Shown piece after piece: positions 24,663 to 34,401 of a stretch of DNA of 64,000 nt (position 1 is its first letter; each line of letters starts with the position of its first letter). Position numbers and translations under genes: made by a program. The notes beneath the pieces are model-generated. The model worked only from the letters and a program-made list of their open reading frames with translations. It was not told the origin of the DNA and did no database searches. The stretch is taken from positions 1-64,000 of the forward strand of contig MEOE01000030.1 in the NCBI GenBank assembly GCA_001768565.1, written 5' to 3'. Origin of the DNA: Bacteroidetes bacterium GWF2_33_16 (GTDB taxonomy: Bacteria > Bacteroidota > Bacteroidia > Bacteroidales > UBA12077).

Positions 24663-25772
24663 ATGAAAAGACTTACTACTTTACTAACCATTTGCATGAT
24701 ATACATTAGTATAAGTGCACAAGAACAGGTTTCTATTGGCAGCTATAAAAAATTTGATTCCAAAGTACTTGGAGGGGAAGTAACTTACCTTGTGCATCTA
24801 CCTGATGGCTATGAAAATTCAAGTATTAGTTACCCTGTTGTTTACATGCTAAATGGGCAAAGCATTTCAAATTTTGCAAATGCAGCCTCAACGTTGGATA
24901 ATTTATCGAGTGAAAGAATTCCTGAAATGATACTAATTGGGATATCGAATACAGGTGTGGCTGCAAGTTACCATTCATGCCCCGATGATAGTGGACATGT
25001 AAAAAGAGGAGACAATTTTTATCGATTTTTAAAAGATGACCTTTTACCAGAGATAACAAGAAACTACAGAACAAACAATTTTAAAATTCTGTTTGGACAA
25101 TCTAATTCGGGTCTCTTTGTCTTATATAATTTTCTAACACAGACCGATCTTTTTAGTGCCTATGTTTTAGCAAGCCCTATGTTTGGATGGTGCCCCCAAT
25201 TCTATATGGATAAAACCAAGGCTTTTTTAAGTCAAAATGTTTCGTTGAATAAACAACTTTTCGTGTCTTATGGTGATCTTGATTATGTTGAAGTTCTTAG
25301 GTATATTAATGATTTCAAAGACATTCTTAAACAATCACCAGAAAGTTTTAAATGGAAGGTCGAACTAATTGAAAACACAGGTCACGTTCCCAGTGTAACG
25401 CTGAACAATGCATTATTATATTTCTTTTCAGGATGCACAATGGATGCCGAAAGAAAAAAATTAAGCATTCCTGAAATAAAATCCCATTTTGAGAAATTAT
25501 CGGTTGACTATGGCTTTTCAATTATTCCCCGGGCAGGTGTTTTATTTGATATGGCTATAGATTTGAAAAATGAAAAAGAATTTGACAAAGCAATAGAAAT
25601 GTTTAAATACTTAATCAGCTTATATCCCGGATCAGAGATTTATCATTATGTTTTAGGGATAACATATAAGCAAAAGGGAGATATTGAAATGGCAAAAGAA
25701 AGTTTTAATGAATCATTGAAAATTAAGCCAGACTTTATTCAAGCAAAAAAAGCTCTTGATGAAATAAAATAA
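24663..25772 (+). CDS. secreted esterase (Fes/IroE-like alpha/beta hydrolase) with TPR tail
   Basis: 369 residues with signal peptide ending ISAQ. Residues ~25-265 follow the esterase D/Fes pattern: YLVHLPDGYENSSISYPVVYMLNG, the nucleophile elbow FGQSNSGLFVLY (Ser in GQSNSG), an acidic YGDLDYVEV region and the histidine in NTGHVPSV. Residues ~290-369 hold TPR helices (AIEMFKYLISLYPGSEIYHYVLG, AKESFNESLKIKPDFIQAKK). The combination suggests hydrolysis of an ester substrate, such as a siderophore or polysaccharide acyl group, in the periplasm; the substrate is not known. Confidence 0.82.
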   Translation: MKRLTTLLTICMIYISISAQEQVSIGSYKKFDSKVLGGEVTYLVHLPDGYENSSISYPVVYMLNGQSISNFANAASTLDNLSSERIPEMILIGISNTGVAASYHSCPDDSGHVKRGDNFYRFLKDDLLPEITRNYRTNNFKILFGQSNSGLFVLYNFLTQTDLFSAYVLASPMFGWCPQFYMDKTKAFLSQNVSLNKQLFVSYGDLDYVEVLRYINDFKDILKQSPESFKWKVELIENTGHVPSVTLNNALLYFFSGCTMDAERKKLSIPEIKSHFEKLSVDYGFSIIPRAGVLFDMAIDLKNEKEFDKAIEMFKYLISLYPGSEIYHYVLGITYKQKGDIEMAKESFNESLKIKPDFIQAKKALDEIK

Positions 25773-25903
25773 AACAATCAAATTCCCAAAATGAAAATTA
25801 CATATATAGAAAAATGAAATGTTGGAGTATTCTAACAAAAAATTTACTAAACTGTGTGTGATCTTCCCTTTTTGGCATTAGGATAAAAAAGCAGAATAAA
25901 CCA

Positions 25904-25953
25904 AATAAACTAAGTTTAATTATTCTGATTTCAGAAAAGTTTGTTAATTTGCT
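25904..25953 (+). promoter_or_regulatory. conserved upstream region of LAL regulator 1
   Basis: Two elements are shared with LAL 2. The first is a 26 bp block (25904-25929, AATAAACTAAGTTTAATT then TTCTGAT), nearly identical to 41088-41113 and at the same distance from the ATG. The second is AAAAGTTTGTTAATTTGCT (25935-25953), also present before LAL 3. The AATTTG lies so near the ATG that, if it is the -7 box, the mRNA would be leaderless. Confidence 0.55.
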
Positions 25954-25956
25954 TTA

Positions 25957-28641
25957 ATGCTTAAAACTAAACTACATATTCCACCTACCGGCAATAATAT
26001 AGTTCATAGACCAGAACTTTATGATAAGTTGAATGTAGGGCTAAGTAGAAAGTTAATTCTAATTTCTGCTCCTGCAGGATTTGGTAAAACAACAATTGTT
26101 AGTGATTGGATTAGTCAAAACAAAATCCCAACAGTCTGGTACTCACTTGACAATGGAGATAATGATGCTGTTGAATTTTTAAGCTATATTATTTCTGGAA
26201 TTCAATGTATAAGAAAAGCATTTGGACAAAAAGCCCTCAATTTATTAATTTCACCAAACCGACCATCCAGCGAATCATTAGCAAGTTTGTTAATAAACGA
26301 AATACTCAGTATCAATCAAAATTTTTTATTGGTACTCGACGATTTTCATTTAATTGAAAATAGTGAAATTCTAAAATTAGTCACTTATTTTATTGATCAT
26401 ATTCCTGATAATATCCATTTTGTAATTATAACACGTTCAGATCCGGCATTATCTATTTCTAGATTAAGAAGTCAACACCAGTTGGTTGAGTTACGTTCTT
26501 CAGATTTGAGTTTTTCAGCAAATGATATTTCTATATTATTTAATAAAAGGCTTAAACTAGGTTTATCTATTGATGATGTTTATTCTCTTGAAACTAAAAC
26601 CGAAGGTTGGATTGCAGGATTGCAAATAACAGCTCTATCTATGCAAGGCCGTGAAGACATTTCTAAATTTATTCAAGATTTAAAAGGAGATAACCGCTAT
26701 ATAATGGATTATCTAGTAGAGGAAGTATTAAAGATTCAAACCGATGACATCAAAGAATTCCTACTTCAAACATCAATTTTAGAACAAATGTCGGCTCCTT
26801 TATGCAATGCTGTTTTTAATAGAAATGACAGTCAACAAATACTTGAATCACTGGAAAAAAACAACATGTTTGTTATTCCATTGGACAATGAAAGAAATTG
26901 GTACAGATATCATCATTTGTTTGCACAAGTATTAAAACAAAAACTTTTATATCGTGAAAAGGATGTCACAAATGACCTTCATAATAAAGCCAGTGACTGG
27001 TTCGAAGTAAACAATATGAATGAATTGGCAATAGAGCATGCTTTGGCAATTCAAAATTATGACAAATGTATACAGATATTGAGTAAGGTAGCAGAGGATA
27101 TGTGGCAAAGCGGAATGCATACTGCTATTTTGAAATATGGTGATATGTTGCCCGATGAATTGATTAAAACAAGTCCTGAATTCTGTTTATACTATGCATG
27201 GATATTGATTTCTGCCGGTCAGATTCAGAAAGCAGAACCTTTTTTGGTGAGTGCTGAAAGGAAGGCTAAAAATATAATTCAGGATAATAGTTTATCAAAG
27301 GGATATATCCACTATAATAAGAAACTACTGGGAAAAATTTGTGTTGCCTTTGCTTATTTGCATTCCAATGAAGGAAAATCTGAGCAGACATTATACTATT
27401 GCAAAACTGCAATGGAAAATCTTTCAGAAGATGATCCTTTCTGGTATAGCTGGGCATGGTTTTCTTACGGAGTATCTTATTTTTCTGTTGGCGAATTACT
27501 TATGGGTAGCAAAGCATTCAAAAAAGCACTTGATTATGGCAAAAAATCAGGTAATATTTATCTTATTTCAACCATAGTTATTCGAATGGCTGAAAACGAG
27601 CAACAATTAGGGCATTATAAGTTAGCGTATAAAAAATGCACCGAACTGTTAACTTTTATTAAAAATAAGGGGTATGGCCAATTGGCTAAAACCGAATGGA
27701 CATTTGCTGCACTTTACCTTATTCTGGGGATTACAGAGTCGATGTGGGTCCTTATGGATAAGGCCTTTAGTAATATTCAAATTGCATATAATCTTAGCAA
27801 AGAAGTTAATGATGTGTACATGAAAACAATGATATTGATGATTTATACATCTTTGCTCAGCCAACGTGGAGATAGTGAAGCAGAAAAGAGAAGATTTGAA
27901 TTGGATGAATTAATCAAAGGAAACAAAGTTCCCCCGTTTTTAGTATCACTATATATATCATGGAAATTACAATATTTTTTAGATCATAATCAAATTGAAG
28001 AAGCAGGTCTTCTTTTTTCTGATCATGGAATAGGGTTAGATAATAAAAAAACACATATATATGAAATGTGCAATGTATCTTATGTCAAATTATTACTTGC
28101 GCAAGGAAAACTGGATGATGCTGAAGCATTAATTTCGAAACTATATGCTTCTGTAAGCGAAGGAAAAAGAATTGAAAGAATGATTGAATTAAAATTATTA
28201 TCTACAGAATATTTTATCAGGAGAAGTGATCGTAAAAATGCAATTCATAGTTTATTAGAAGCTATGGAAATTGCTTCTGATGAGAATTTGCTAGGTTTTT
28301 TTGTATTTAGTTATGTCAATATCAACGATCTATTTGAAGATGTATTTAAAATACATGCTACGTCAAAAACCAATATCTCCAAGAAGTTTATTGATAACCT
28401 AAAACTGGGATTAGAAAAAAGAAAGAATCTTAATAAAAGTAATTATGAAGCAATAATAAGTACACGTGAACTGGATACTCTAAAACTCATAGCTCAGAAT
28501 TTTTCGAACCAGGAAATTGCTGATAAATTATTTATTTCATTGAATACTGTTAAAACCCACTTAAAGAATATTTACCTAAAGCTTGAAGTTGACAATCGGG
28601 TAAATGCAGTTGATAAGGCCAAAGAACTTGGGATTGTCTGA
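25957..28641 (+). CDS. LAL (MalT-type) LuxR transcriptional regulator 1
   Basis: 894 residues, the usual size of large ATP-binding LuxR regulators. Walker A is APAGFGKTT (~38-46), Walker B LLVLDDFH (~124-131), and the sensor region VIITRSDP (~156-163), together forming a STAND-type NTPase. The winged-helix part includes NRYIMDYLVEEVL and RYHHLFAQVL. Residues ~340-820 form TPR/SUPR-type sensor helices, and the last ~57 residues a LuxR helix-turn-helix (FSNQEIADKLFISLNTVKTH). By analogy with MalT it should bind ATP and an inducer, oligomerise and activate promoters. Paralogues lie at 41140 and 43986. A three-box element and a small-protein gene follow. Confidence 0.93.
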   Translation: MLKTKLHIPPTGNNIVHRPELYDKLNVGLSRKLILISAPAGFGKTTIVSDWISQNKIPTVWYSLDNGDNDAVEFLSYIISGIQCIRKAFGQKALNLLISPNRPSSESLASLLINEILSINQNFLLVLDDFHLIENSEILKLVTYFIDHIPDNIHFVIITRSDPALSISRLRSQHQLVELRSSDLSFSANDISILFNKRLKLGLSIDDVYSLETKTEGWIAGLQITALSMQGREDISKFIQDLKGDNRYIMDYLVEEVLKIQTDDIKEFLLQTSILEQMSAPLCNAVFNRNDSQQILESLEKNNMFVIPLDNERNWYRYHHLFAQVLKQKLLYREKDVTNDLHNKASDWFEVNNMNELAIEHALAIQNYDKCIQILSKVAEDMWQSGMHTAILKYGDMLPDELIKTSPEFCLYYAWILISAGQIQKAEPFLVSAERKAKNIIQDNSLSKGYIHYNKKLLGKICVAFAYLHSNEGKSEQTLYYCKTAMENLSEDDPFWYSWAWFSYGVSYFSVGELLMGSKAFKKALDYGKKSGNIYLISTIVIRMAENEQQLGHYKLAYKKCTELLTFIKNKGYGQLAKTEWTFAALYLILGITESMWVLMDKAFSNIQIAYNLSKEVNDVYMKTMILMIYTSLLSQRGDSEAEKRRFELDELIKGNKVPPFLVSLYISWKLQYFLDHNQIEEAGLLFSDHGIGLDNKKTHIYEMCNVSYVKLLLAQGKLDDAEALISKLYASVSEGKRIERMIELKLLSTEYFIRRSDRKNAIHSLLEAMEIASDENLLGFFVFSYVNINDLFEDVFKIHATSKTNISKKFIDNLKLGLEKRKNLNKSNYEAIISTRELDTLKLIAQNFSNQEIADKLFISLNTVKTHLKNIYLKLEVDNRVNAVDKAKELGIV

Positions 28642-28716
28642 TTCTGCATCTGGAAATAGGATCAACATTTTTCTCTTAGGGCTTAATTAACAATCATAAT
28701 TTTTAAATTCACATAG

Positions 28717-28778
28717 AAAATCACCCTTAAAATCACCCGCGCGGGTGATTTTTTTTATATGGGTGTATCTGATCTTTG
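28717..28778 (+). promoter_or_regulatory. three-box element a with promoter
   Basis: AAAATCACCC at 28717-28726 and again at 28729-28738, then the inverted GGGTGATTTT at 28743-28752; a related GGGTGTATC follows at 28761. The -7-like GATCTTTG lies at 28771-28778, 28 bp after the start of the inverted box, exactly as at 46731/46759 and 49537/49565. Box 2 and box 3 could also fold as a hairpin followed by T8, so termination after LAL 1 may be combined with operator function. It precedes the small-protein gene at 28801. Confidence 0.65.
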
Positions 28779-28800
28779 TAAAGAAATTAATTAAGGCAAT

Positions 28801-29001
28801 ATGAAAGGTAAAGCAAAAATAACAATTCAGGGGCACCTTGATATGAAATGGATGAACAGCTTCGATGGTATGGAGCTAAATTACGAAGGAGATACTACAA
28901 CCATTACTGGAAATATAAAAGATGAAGCCCATTTGTATGGAATTTTAAATCTCATTAGGGATTTAAACATAAAACTAATATCGGTCAATCCAATTGAATA
29001 A
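28801..29001 (+). CDS. conserved 66-residue small protein, copy 1
   Basis: 66 residues, no signal peptide or membrane segment. The sequence shows KITIQGHLDMKWMNSFDGMEL, then TTTITGNIKDEAHLYGILN and IRDLNIKLISVNPIE. Two paralogues (46790, 50447) share almost the whole pattern, clear evidence of a real, selected gene. The likely fold is a small alpha/beta domain with a hydrophobic core. I know of similar ~65-residue proteins ending IRDLGL.LLSV in other phyla, often as hypothetical proteins, but cannot verify this here. It is the first gene after LAL 1 and the three-box element. Confidence 0.85.
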   Translation: MKGKAKITIQGHLDMKWMNSFDGMELNYEGDTTTITGNIKDEAHLYGILNLIRDLNIKLISVNPIE

Positions 29002-29030
29002 AATAGTTATAATAATTAAAACACACACAA

Positions 29031-29651
29031 ATGAAAAAGTGTATTTCTATTACATTAATGATTACTGTGTTCACAACACTTGTATTTAGTCAGAATTCTG
29101 CCCAAACAGATACATTATCAGGTCAAACAAAAAAACAAGATTTAAATCTAAAGCACTTTGTAGGGAGTACTCTTTTCCTCTTTGGTAATATTGGCGATTC
29201 AGTTAATTTTTTTCAGTTGAACTATGGATACCAGCTAACACAAAAAGACATAATTATTGCTGAAGCTATAACATGGACATATTATGAGCCATTGGGTACC
29301 TATGGGTCATCAGATAAATTCTACCCAGGTAAAGTTAGAGCCTACGGTTTAGGTTTGGGATATCAGCGATTCCTTTGGAAGAAATTATATTCGACAATTG
29401 AACCAACCTTTTTTCTTCAGCAATTCTATGATACAGATGATAAGAAAATTCAGAGTGGTTTTCAATTATATTTTCAGTTTATTGTGGGCTACCGAATCGA
29501 ATTCTTTAAGAAACGCATTTTCATAGAACCAGCTATAGCACTTAAATATTGGCCCGTTAATACAAACTTTCCTGCATCCTTTGCAGCTATTGAAAAGGGG
29601 GCACCTAAGTACAAATTTGAACCAAGTCTGAATTTTGGCTTTAGATTTTAA
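29031..29651 (+). CDS. outer-membrane beta-barrel protein 1
   Basis: 206 residues with signal peptide ending VFSQ. The chain alternates amphipathic strands (GSTLFLFGNIGDSVNFFQLNYGY, VRAYGLGLGYQRFLWKKLYSTIE, FKKRIFIEPAIALKYWPVN) and ends LNFGFRF; the terminal Phe is the usual outer-membrane assembly signal. It is probably an eight-stranded barrel. It follows the small-protein gene by 29 bp and has a tandem paralogue at 29731. Function is unknown. Confidence 0.82.
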   Translation: MKKCISITLMITVFTTLVFSQNSAQTDTLSGQTKKQDLNLKHFVGSTLFLFGNIGDSVNFFQLNYGYQLTQKDIIIAEAITWTYYEPLGTYGSSDKFYPGKVRAYGLGLGYQRFLWKKLYSTIEPTFFLQQFYDTDDKKIQSGFQLYFQFIVGYRIEFFKKRIFIEPAIALKYWPVNTNFPASFAAIEKGAPKYKFEPSLNFGFRF

Positions 29652-29730
29652 TTAGATTTTGTACAAATGAGAATTATATAAAAAGAAAAAGTTTAATAAA
29701 ATTCATATTTCAAATTTAACATAAACAAAA

Positions 29731-30375
29731 ATGAAAAAAATAATTTCAACAACAGTAATGATTGCCATGTTCACTTCATTGGCATTTAGTCAAAATCTTT
29801 CCAATAAAGAAATGGGTGCAGGTAAAGATACCGTTCCTTTTCGCAAATTCTCAGTAAGCACTACTTTTCTTACATTTATGAATTTTGAAGATGAAAAAAC
29901 AAATACACAACATTACGAGTTTCATGCCGGATATAAACTTACTCCTAAAGACAGGATCGGTATCAAAGTAACTACCTGGAAACTATTTGCCCCTATGGGC
30001 ATCCCAATTCTGGATGCAGTGGAGCAAGAAGAGAGTACGTTTTTTCCTGGCAAACTCAGCGAATGGGGTATAGGTGTTACTTATCAGCGTATGCTGTGGA
30101 AAGGATTATTCGCTGCAATCGAAGTTTCACCCTTATTTAAGACTTACTTAGACGAGAATGGTAAGGAAATAGGTGATGGTTTTAAATTATATACATCATA
30201 TCATATTGGATACCATATGCGCCTGTTCAAAAGCAGATTTTATATTGAACCGCAAATTCACTGCAATTATTGGCCAATAGATACTAAAGCTCCCCAAAGT
30301 TTTCAAGAGGAAGAAAATAAATGGAATAATTACATCCTCTTTGAACCCAATTTATATATAGGGATTAAATTTTAA
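29731..30375 (+). CDS. outer-membrane beta-barrel protein 2
   Basis: 214 residues with signal peptide ending AFSQ. It is a tandem paralogue of the preceding barrel with the same landmarks: YKLTPKDRIGIKVTTWKLFAPMG, GKLSEWGIGVTYQRMLWKGLFA, SRFYIEPQIHCNYWPIDTKAP and the C-terminal LYIGIKF. The two have diverged considerably, so the duplication is not recent. It lies 57 bp before the MDR oxidoreductase gene and is probably in the same unit. Confidence 0.82.
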   Translation: MKKIISTTVMIAMFTSLAFSQNLSNKEMGAGKDTVPFRKFSVSTTFLTFMNFEDEKTNTQHYEFHAGYKLTPKDRIGIKVTTWKLFAPMGIPILDAVEQEESTFFPGKLSEWGIGVTYQRMLWKGLFAAIEVSPLFKTYLDENGKEIGDGFKLYTSYHIGYHMRLFKSRFYIEPQIHCNYWPIDTKAPQSFQEEENKWNNYILFEPNLYIGIKF

Positions 30376-30432
30376 GGGGTATATCTTTTTGCAGGATAAA
30401 TCAAAAGAATAAAACGTAATTAATTTAAAAAA

Positions 30433-31365
30433 ATGAAAGCAATAATATGCACTAAATACGGACCACCGGAGGTTCTTCAGTTTAAAGAGGTGAAAAAACC
30501 TTTTCCTAAAAGTAATGAAGTGCTGATAAAAATCCGTGCAACAACCGTACACATTGGGGATACTAAAATTCGACGTTTAGAGCCTGGTTTAGGGCCTGTT
30601 AAAGATTTCTTTTTCAAGCCTGTAATGCGAATCATTCTGGGATTCAAAGGACCCAGAAATAAAATACTTGGAATGGAACTAGCCGGAGACATTGAAGCAG
30701 TGGGCAAAAACGTTACACTGTTTAAGATAGGTGATCCCGTTTTTGCATCTACAGAATTTAGAATGGGAGCATATGCTGAGTATTGTTGTTTACCAGAAAA
30801 AGCTGCTATTACCATAAAACCTATAAATATGTCTTACGAGGAAGCAGCTCCTGTTTCAAATGGGGGATTAACTGCCTTGATTAATCTTAGAAAAGCAACT
30901 ATCCAGAAAGGGCAAAAGGTATTAATCTATGGAGCTTCAGGAAGTGTTGGTACTTATGCAATACAGATTGCCAAACATTTTGGTGCAGAAGTTACAGGAG
31001 TATGTGGTACTGCGAATTTGGAAATGGTAAAATCTATTGGAGTCGACAAAGCTATCGACTACAAACAGGAAGATTTTACACAAAGGAGTGATAGGTATGA
31101 TGTTATTTTCGATGCAGTAGGCAAGATAGCATCATCAAAACGTAAAAAATCCCTAAAGAAATCAGGAATGTTTATAAGTGCTTTTGATTTGTCAGGTAAT
31201 ATTAAGTTAAAGGTTAAAGACCTGAATTATCTCAAAGAACTCTGTGAAGCAGGAAAACTAAAATCAGTAATTGACAAAACCTATCCTATGGAACAAATAG
31301 TCGAGGCTCATAGATATGTAGACAAAGGTCATAAAAAAGGAAATGTTGTTATAACAATGAAATAA
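30433..31365 (+). CDS. MDR-family NAD(P)H:quinone/alkene reductase, copy 1
   Basis: 310 residues. [22 protein letters not shown] is the start of zinc-independent medium-chain dehydrogenase/reductases; [29 protein letters not shown] is the NADPH-binding fold. The zinc ligands of true alcohol dehydrogenases are absent. The C-terminus [20 protein letters not shown] is typical of quinone-oxidoreductase-like members. The substrate is probably an activated alkene or quinone. A paralogue at 51842 also lies in a LAL-box unit, which suggests a recurring role. Confidence 0.88.
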   Translation: MKAIICTKYGPPEVLQFKEVKKPFPKSNEVLIKIRATTVHIGDTKIRRLEPGLGPVKDFFFKPVMRIILGFKGPRNKILGMELAGDIEAVGKNVTLFKIGDPVFASTEFRMGAYAEYCCLPEKAAITIKPINMSYEEAAPVSNGGLTALINLRKATIQKGQKVLIYGASGSVGTYAIQIAKHFGAEVTGVCGTANLEMVKSIGVDKAIDYKQEDFTQRSDRYDVIFDAVGKIASSKRKKSLKKSGMFISAFDLSGNIKLKVKDLNYLKELCEAGKLKSVIDKTYPMEQIVEAHRYVDKGHKKGNVVITMK

Positions 31366-31374
31366 TTATAAGAT

Positions 31375-32853
31375 ATGAAAACATTATTAATTACATCACT
31401 ACTCTATTTGGGAATAGTTTCTACGATTGTTGCCCAAAAAATTGATTTTTCGAGTTATTTGGCTGCTAGCGGTGGAACGCACACTTCTACCCCATCAGTT
31501 GTAGATAAGCATGGAAATATTTTTGTTGCCGGCGGCACAAGAGATGGGTTAAAGGTAACTAATGATGCTATGCAAAATAATTATAATGGGCATACTTTAG
31601 ATGATTGGGCAGGAGGCGATGCCTTTTTGATGAAACTATCACCAAACGGAGAATTAATTTACTCAACTTATATTGGTGGTTCAGGTTCCGAGTTCTATTG
31701 CTTACAAATAGCCCTTGATGAATTAGGCAATGTGTATGTTGGATTTACAACAGATTCGAAAGATTTGCCGGTTTCAGTTAATGCGTATCAGACATCAATT
31801 AAGGGTGATAATGATCATTATATTATTAAATTCAGTAATGATTGCAAGTATATTGCATCCACTTACCTCGGTGGTTCTGGAAGTGATCATTGGACAAGAC
31901 TCGAAATACATAAGAATAACCTGTATTTATTTGGAAAAACTAAATCGCAGGATTATCCCACTACAAAAAGAGCCCTTCAAAAGGAGTACGATAATTCCTC
32001 TCCACCCGATAGCAATAACAGGTACATAGTAGGAGACATAACCATTACAGCGTTATCTTTAAATCTTGATCAAATTTTGTATTCTACTTATTTAGGAGGT
32101 AATTCTATGGATTTTATTAGATCATGTTCTTTTGGCTTAGATGGTGAACTAATTCTCGCCGGTCAAACTTATTCTGAAAATTTCCCTACCACAATAAATG
32201 CTTATCAAAAATCGATGAGTGGAAAGCAGGATGGTTTTTTAACAATACTCAACCAAAAGCTATCTAAGATTGAATATTCAACTTTTATCGGAGGTGATTC
32301 AACCGATGTTGTCAATTATATTTTTGTGGAAGATGCAGATAATATTATTCTAGCCGGTGAAACAAAATCACCCAATTTCCCAATCACTTCTGACGCTATA
32401 AGCAAACAGCATAATGGAGGCAATGCTGATGGTTTTATAACAAGATTTAATCTTAAATCGAATAAACCTGTATATTCAACTTTCCTAGGAGGTTCAAAAA
32501 ATGATCAGTTAAGATATATCGCAAAAACCGAAAAACAACAATATGTGTTGGTTGGAACATCGGCATCAAAAGATTTTCCGGTAACTAAAGATGCGCTGGA
32601 CCCGACAATTGATGCAGGATTGGATTTGGTGGTATTAATACTTGACAAAACTCTAAAGACTATTGAATATTCAACTTTTGGCGGGGGCTCAAAGCAGCGA
32701 ATTATGGATCCAATCATCAACTATATTGAAGGGGGGAAGTTAATTATATCATCTATGTGTGTTACTCCTGATTTCCCTGCAACATTTAAAAATACTGAAC
32801 CTGACAAATCCTGGACAAATTGTATTTGGAAATATGATTTGAACAATAAATAA
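31375..32853 (+). CDS. secreted SBBP-repeat beta-propeller protein 1
   Basis: 492 residues with signal peptide ending TIVAQ. SBBP repeats recur every ~50-60 residues, each with IYSTYIGGSGSE, then GNVYVGFTTDSKDLPV and A-Y-Q type segments, as in YSTYLGGNSMDF, YSTFIGGDSTDV and YSTFLGGSKND. These make a closed propeller for binding at the cell surface. No type 9 secretion sorting domain is apparent at the C-terminus (ends WKYDLNNK). It lies 9 bp after the MDR gene and is the first of three tandem paralogues. Confidence 0.88.
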   Translation: MKTLLITSLLYLGIVSTIVAQKIDFSSYLAASGGTHTSTPSVVDKHGNIFVAGGTRDGLKVTNDAMQNNYNGHTLDDWAGGDAFLMKLSPNGELIYSTYIGGSGSEFYCLQIALDELGNVYVGFTTDSKDLPVSVNAYQTSIKGDNDHYIIKFSNDCKYIASTYLGGSGSDHWTRLEIHKNNLYLFGKTKSQDYPTTKRALQKEYDNSSPPDSNNRYIVGDITITALSLNLDQILYSTYLGGNSMDFIRSCSFGLDGELILAGQTYSENFPTTINAYQKSMSGKQDGFLTILNQKLSKIEYSTFIGGDSTDVVNYIFVEDADNIILAGETKSPNFPITSDAISKQHNGGNADGFITRFNLKSNKPVYSTFLGGSKNDQLRYIAKTEKQQYVLVGTSASKDFPVTKDALDPTIDAGLDLVVLILDKTLKTIEYSTFGGGSKQRIMDPIINYIEGGKLIISSMCVTPDFPATFKNTEPDKSWTNCIWKYDLNNK

Positions 32854-32882
32854 GTAAGCAAAAAATAGAAAAAGTAAAAACC

Positions 32883-34361
32883 ATGAAAATAAAATTAATT
32901 ATTACAGCACTATCCATTATCATATTATCAACAACCGGATATTCACAAAAGCTAATCTATTCAACTTTTTTAGGAAGCAGTGGAAAGGATTCTGATATGA
33001 ACTGGCTAAAACAATTTTCCATTGATACTTCAGGAACAGTATATTTTGCAACAAGTACCTATCACACTGATTTTCCGATGACAAGAGATGCGTATGATAA
33101 AACGTACAATGGCGGAGATACTACGTGGGGAGAGGAGGATTTGGCAATCGTTCAGTTTAATATAGCACAGAATAAATTAAAATACTCATCTTATTTTGGC
33201 GGTAAAAAGGGACCGGACTTTGTTGCTCAAGTTTTCTTAAATAAGAATAGCTATTATCTTGTTGGTAACACCGGTTCGTCAGATTTTCCCATCACAGATA
33301 ATGCACTTGATAAAACATTTAATGGTCCTGAATTCAGGCATTCTGATGGTTATATCTCGCGTTTTGATGGGAATAAACTTGCATATTCAACCTATATAGG
33401 TACATCCGGGACAGATTGGATACAAAATATATTTGTAAATGATAATGGTGAAATGATTGTTGTAGGTTTGTTTAAGAATTGGCAGGAATTTAATGTAACT
33501 AATCAATACTGGAATGAAAAACCAGAGGATGTAGTATATGCCTGTGTAATACGGTTAAATGCAAAAGGGGATTCTATTTTGTCTACAACTGTACTAGGGC
33601 CAAGTTGGGATTTAAATTCATGTAAAGACAAAGATGGCAATATTTACATTGCGGGTACAACAACCAGCAAAAATTTCCCAGTAACGCCCGGGGCATATAA
33701 TACAAATTACAATGGAGGAAAAAGTCTTGGAGGTGGAGATATTTTTGTTACAAAATTAAACCCAACAGCAGAGAAGATTATTTACTCTACATTTTTGGGT
33801 GGTTCTAATGATGAATCAACTCCTACATTATGCGTTGATGCAATAAATTGTGTTTATATTTATGGTAAAACTAACTCTCAGGATTATCCTATTACTCCAG
33901 GTGCTGCTGCAAAAACATTTGATGAAAAATCAAAATTGCTATTTCTGTCAAAGCTAAGCAATGATGGCAAAGTGCTTGTAAATTCATCATTTATTGGAGG
34001 AAATGCAATAAAATTTTATGATGGAGGAAATATTGTCGCTGCAAAAAATGGAGATATTTATTTATGTGGTACTACCGACGCCGATGATTATCCGGTAACC
34101 ACAAATGCCATTCAATCAAAAATCAATGGAGGTAAGGATATATTTATTACTGTTTTTAATAACAGTCTTACACGACAAAAATTCTCAACATATTTAGGAG
34201 GATCAAAGAATGAATTTACAAAAATTGCTGTGGATGAAATAGGAGATATTATTGGCGTTGGAGGAACTCTATCATCAGATTTTGTGACAACACCAGAAGC
34301 CTACAGCACTGCACTTCAAGGAGTAACGGATGCTGTTATTTTCAAGATTACAATTAAATAA
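32883..34361 (+). CDS. secreted SBBP-repeat beta-propeller protein 2
   Basis: 492 residues with signal peptide ending TGYSQ. It starts its repeats immediately (KLIYSTFLGSSGKDSDM) and continues with YSSYFGGKKGPD, YSTYIGTSGTDW, YSTFLGGSNDES and FSTYLGGSKNE, interleaved with the SBBP signature NFPVTPGAYNTNYNGG. It is the same length as the preceding paralogue but clearly diverged. It is likely surface- or periplasm-located, with no enzymatic motif and no sorting domain. Confidence 0.88.
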   Translation: MKIKLIITALSIIILSTTGYSQKLIYSTFLGSSGKDSDMNWLKQFSIDTSGTVYFATSTYHTDFPMTRDAYDKTYNGGDTTWGEEDLAIVQFNIAQNKLKYSSYFGGKKGPDFVAQVFLNKNSYYLVGNTGSSDFPITDNALDKTFNGPEFRHSDGYISRFDGNKLAYSTYIGTSGTDWIQNIFVNDNGEMIVVGLFKNWQEFNVTNQYWNEKPEDVVYACVIRLNAKGDSILSTTVLGPSWDLNSCKDKDGNIYIAGTTTSKNFPVTPGAYNTNYNGGKSLGGGDIFVTKLNPTAEKIIYSTFLGGSNDESTPTLCVDAINCVYIYGKTNSQDYPITPGAAAKTFDEKSKLLFLSKLSNDGKVLVNSSFIGGNAIKFYDGGNIVAAKNGDIYLCGTTDADDYPVTTNAIQSKINGGKDIFITVFNNSLTRQKFSTYLGGSKNEFTKIAVDEIGDIIGVGGTLSSDFVTTPEAYSTALQGVTDAVIFKITIK

Positions 34362-34401
34362 TGAATATAAAATTTAACGTTTTAATTAAGAGGAATATTT
34401 T

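Noticed and set aside
31730..32029. Overlapping frame inside SBBP gene 1
   Set aside because: Lies wholly within a well-supported coding frame and shows no recognisable protein features.
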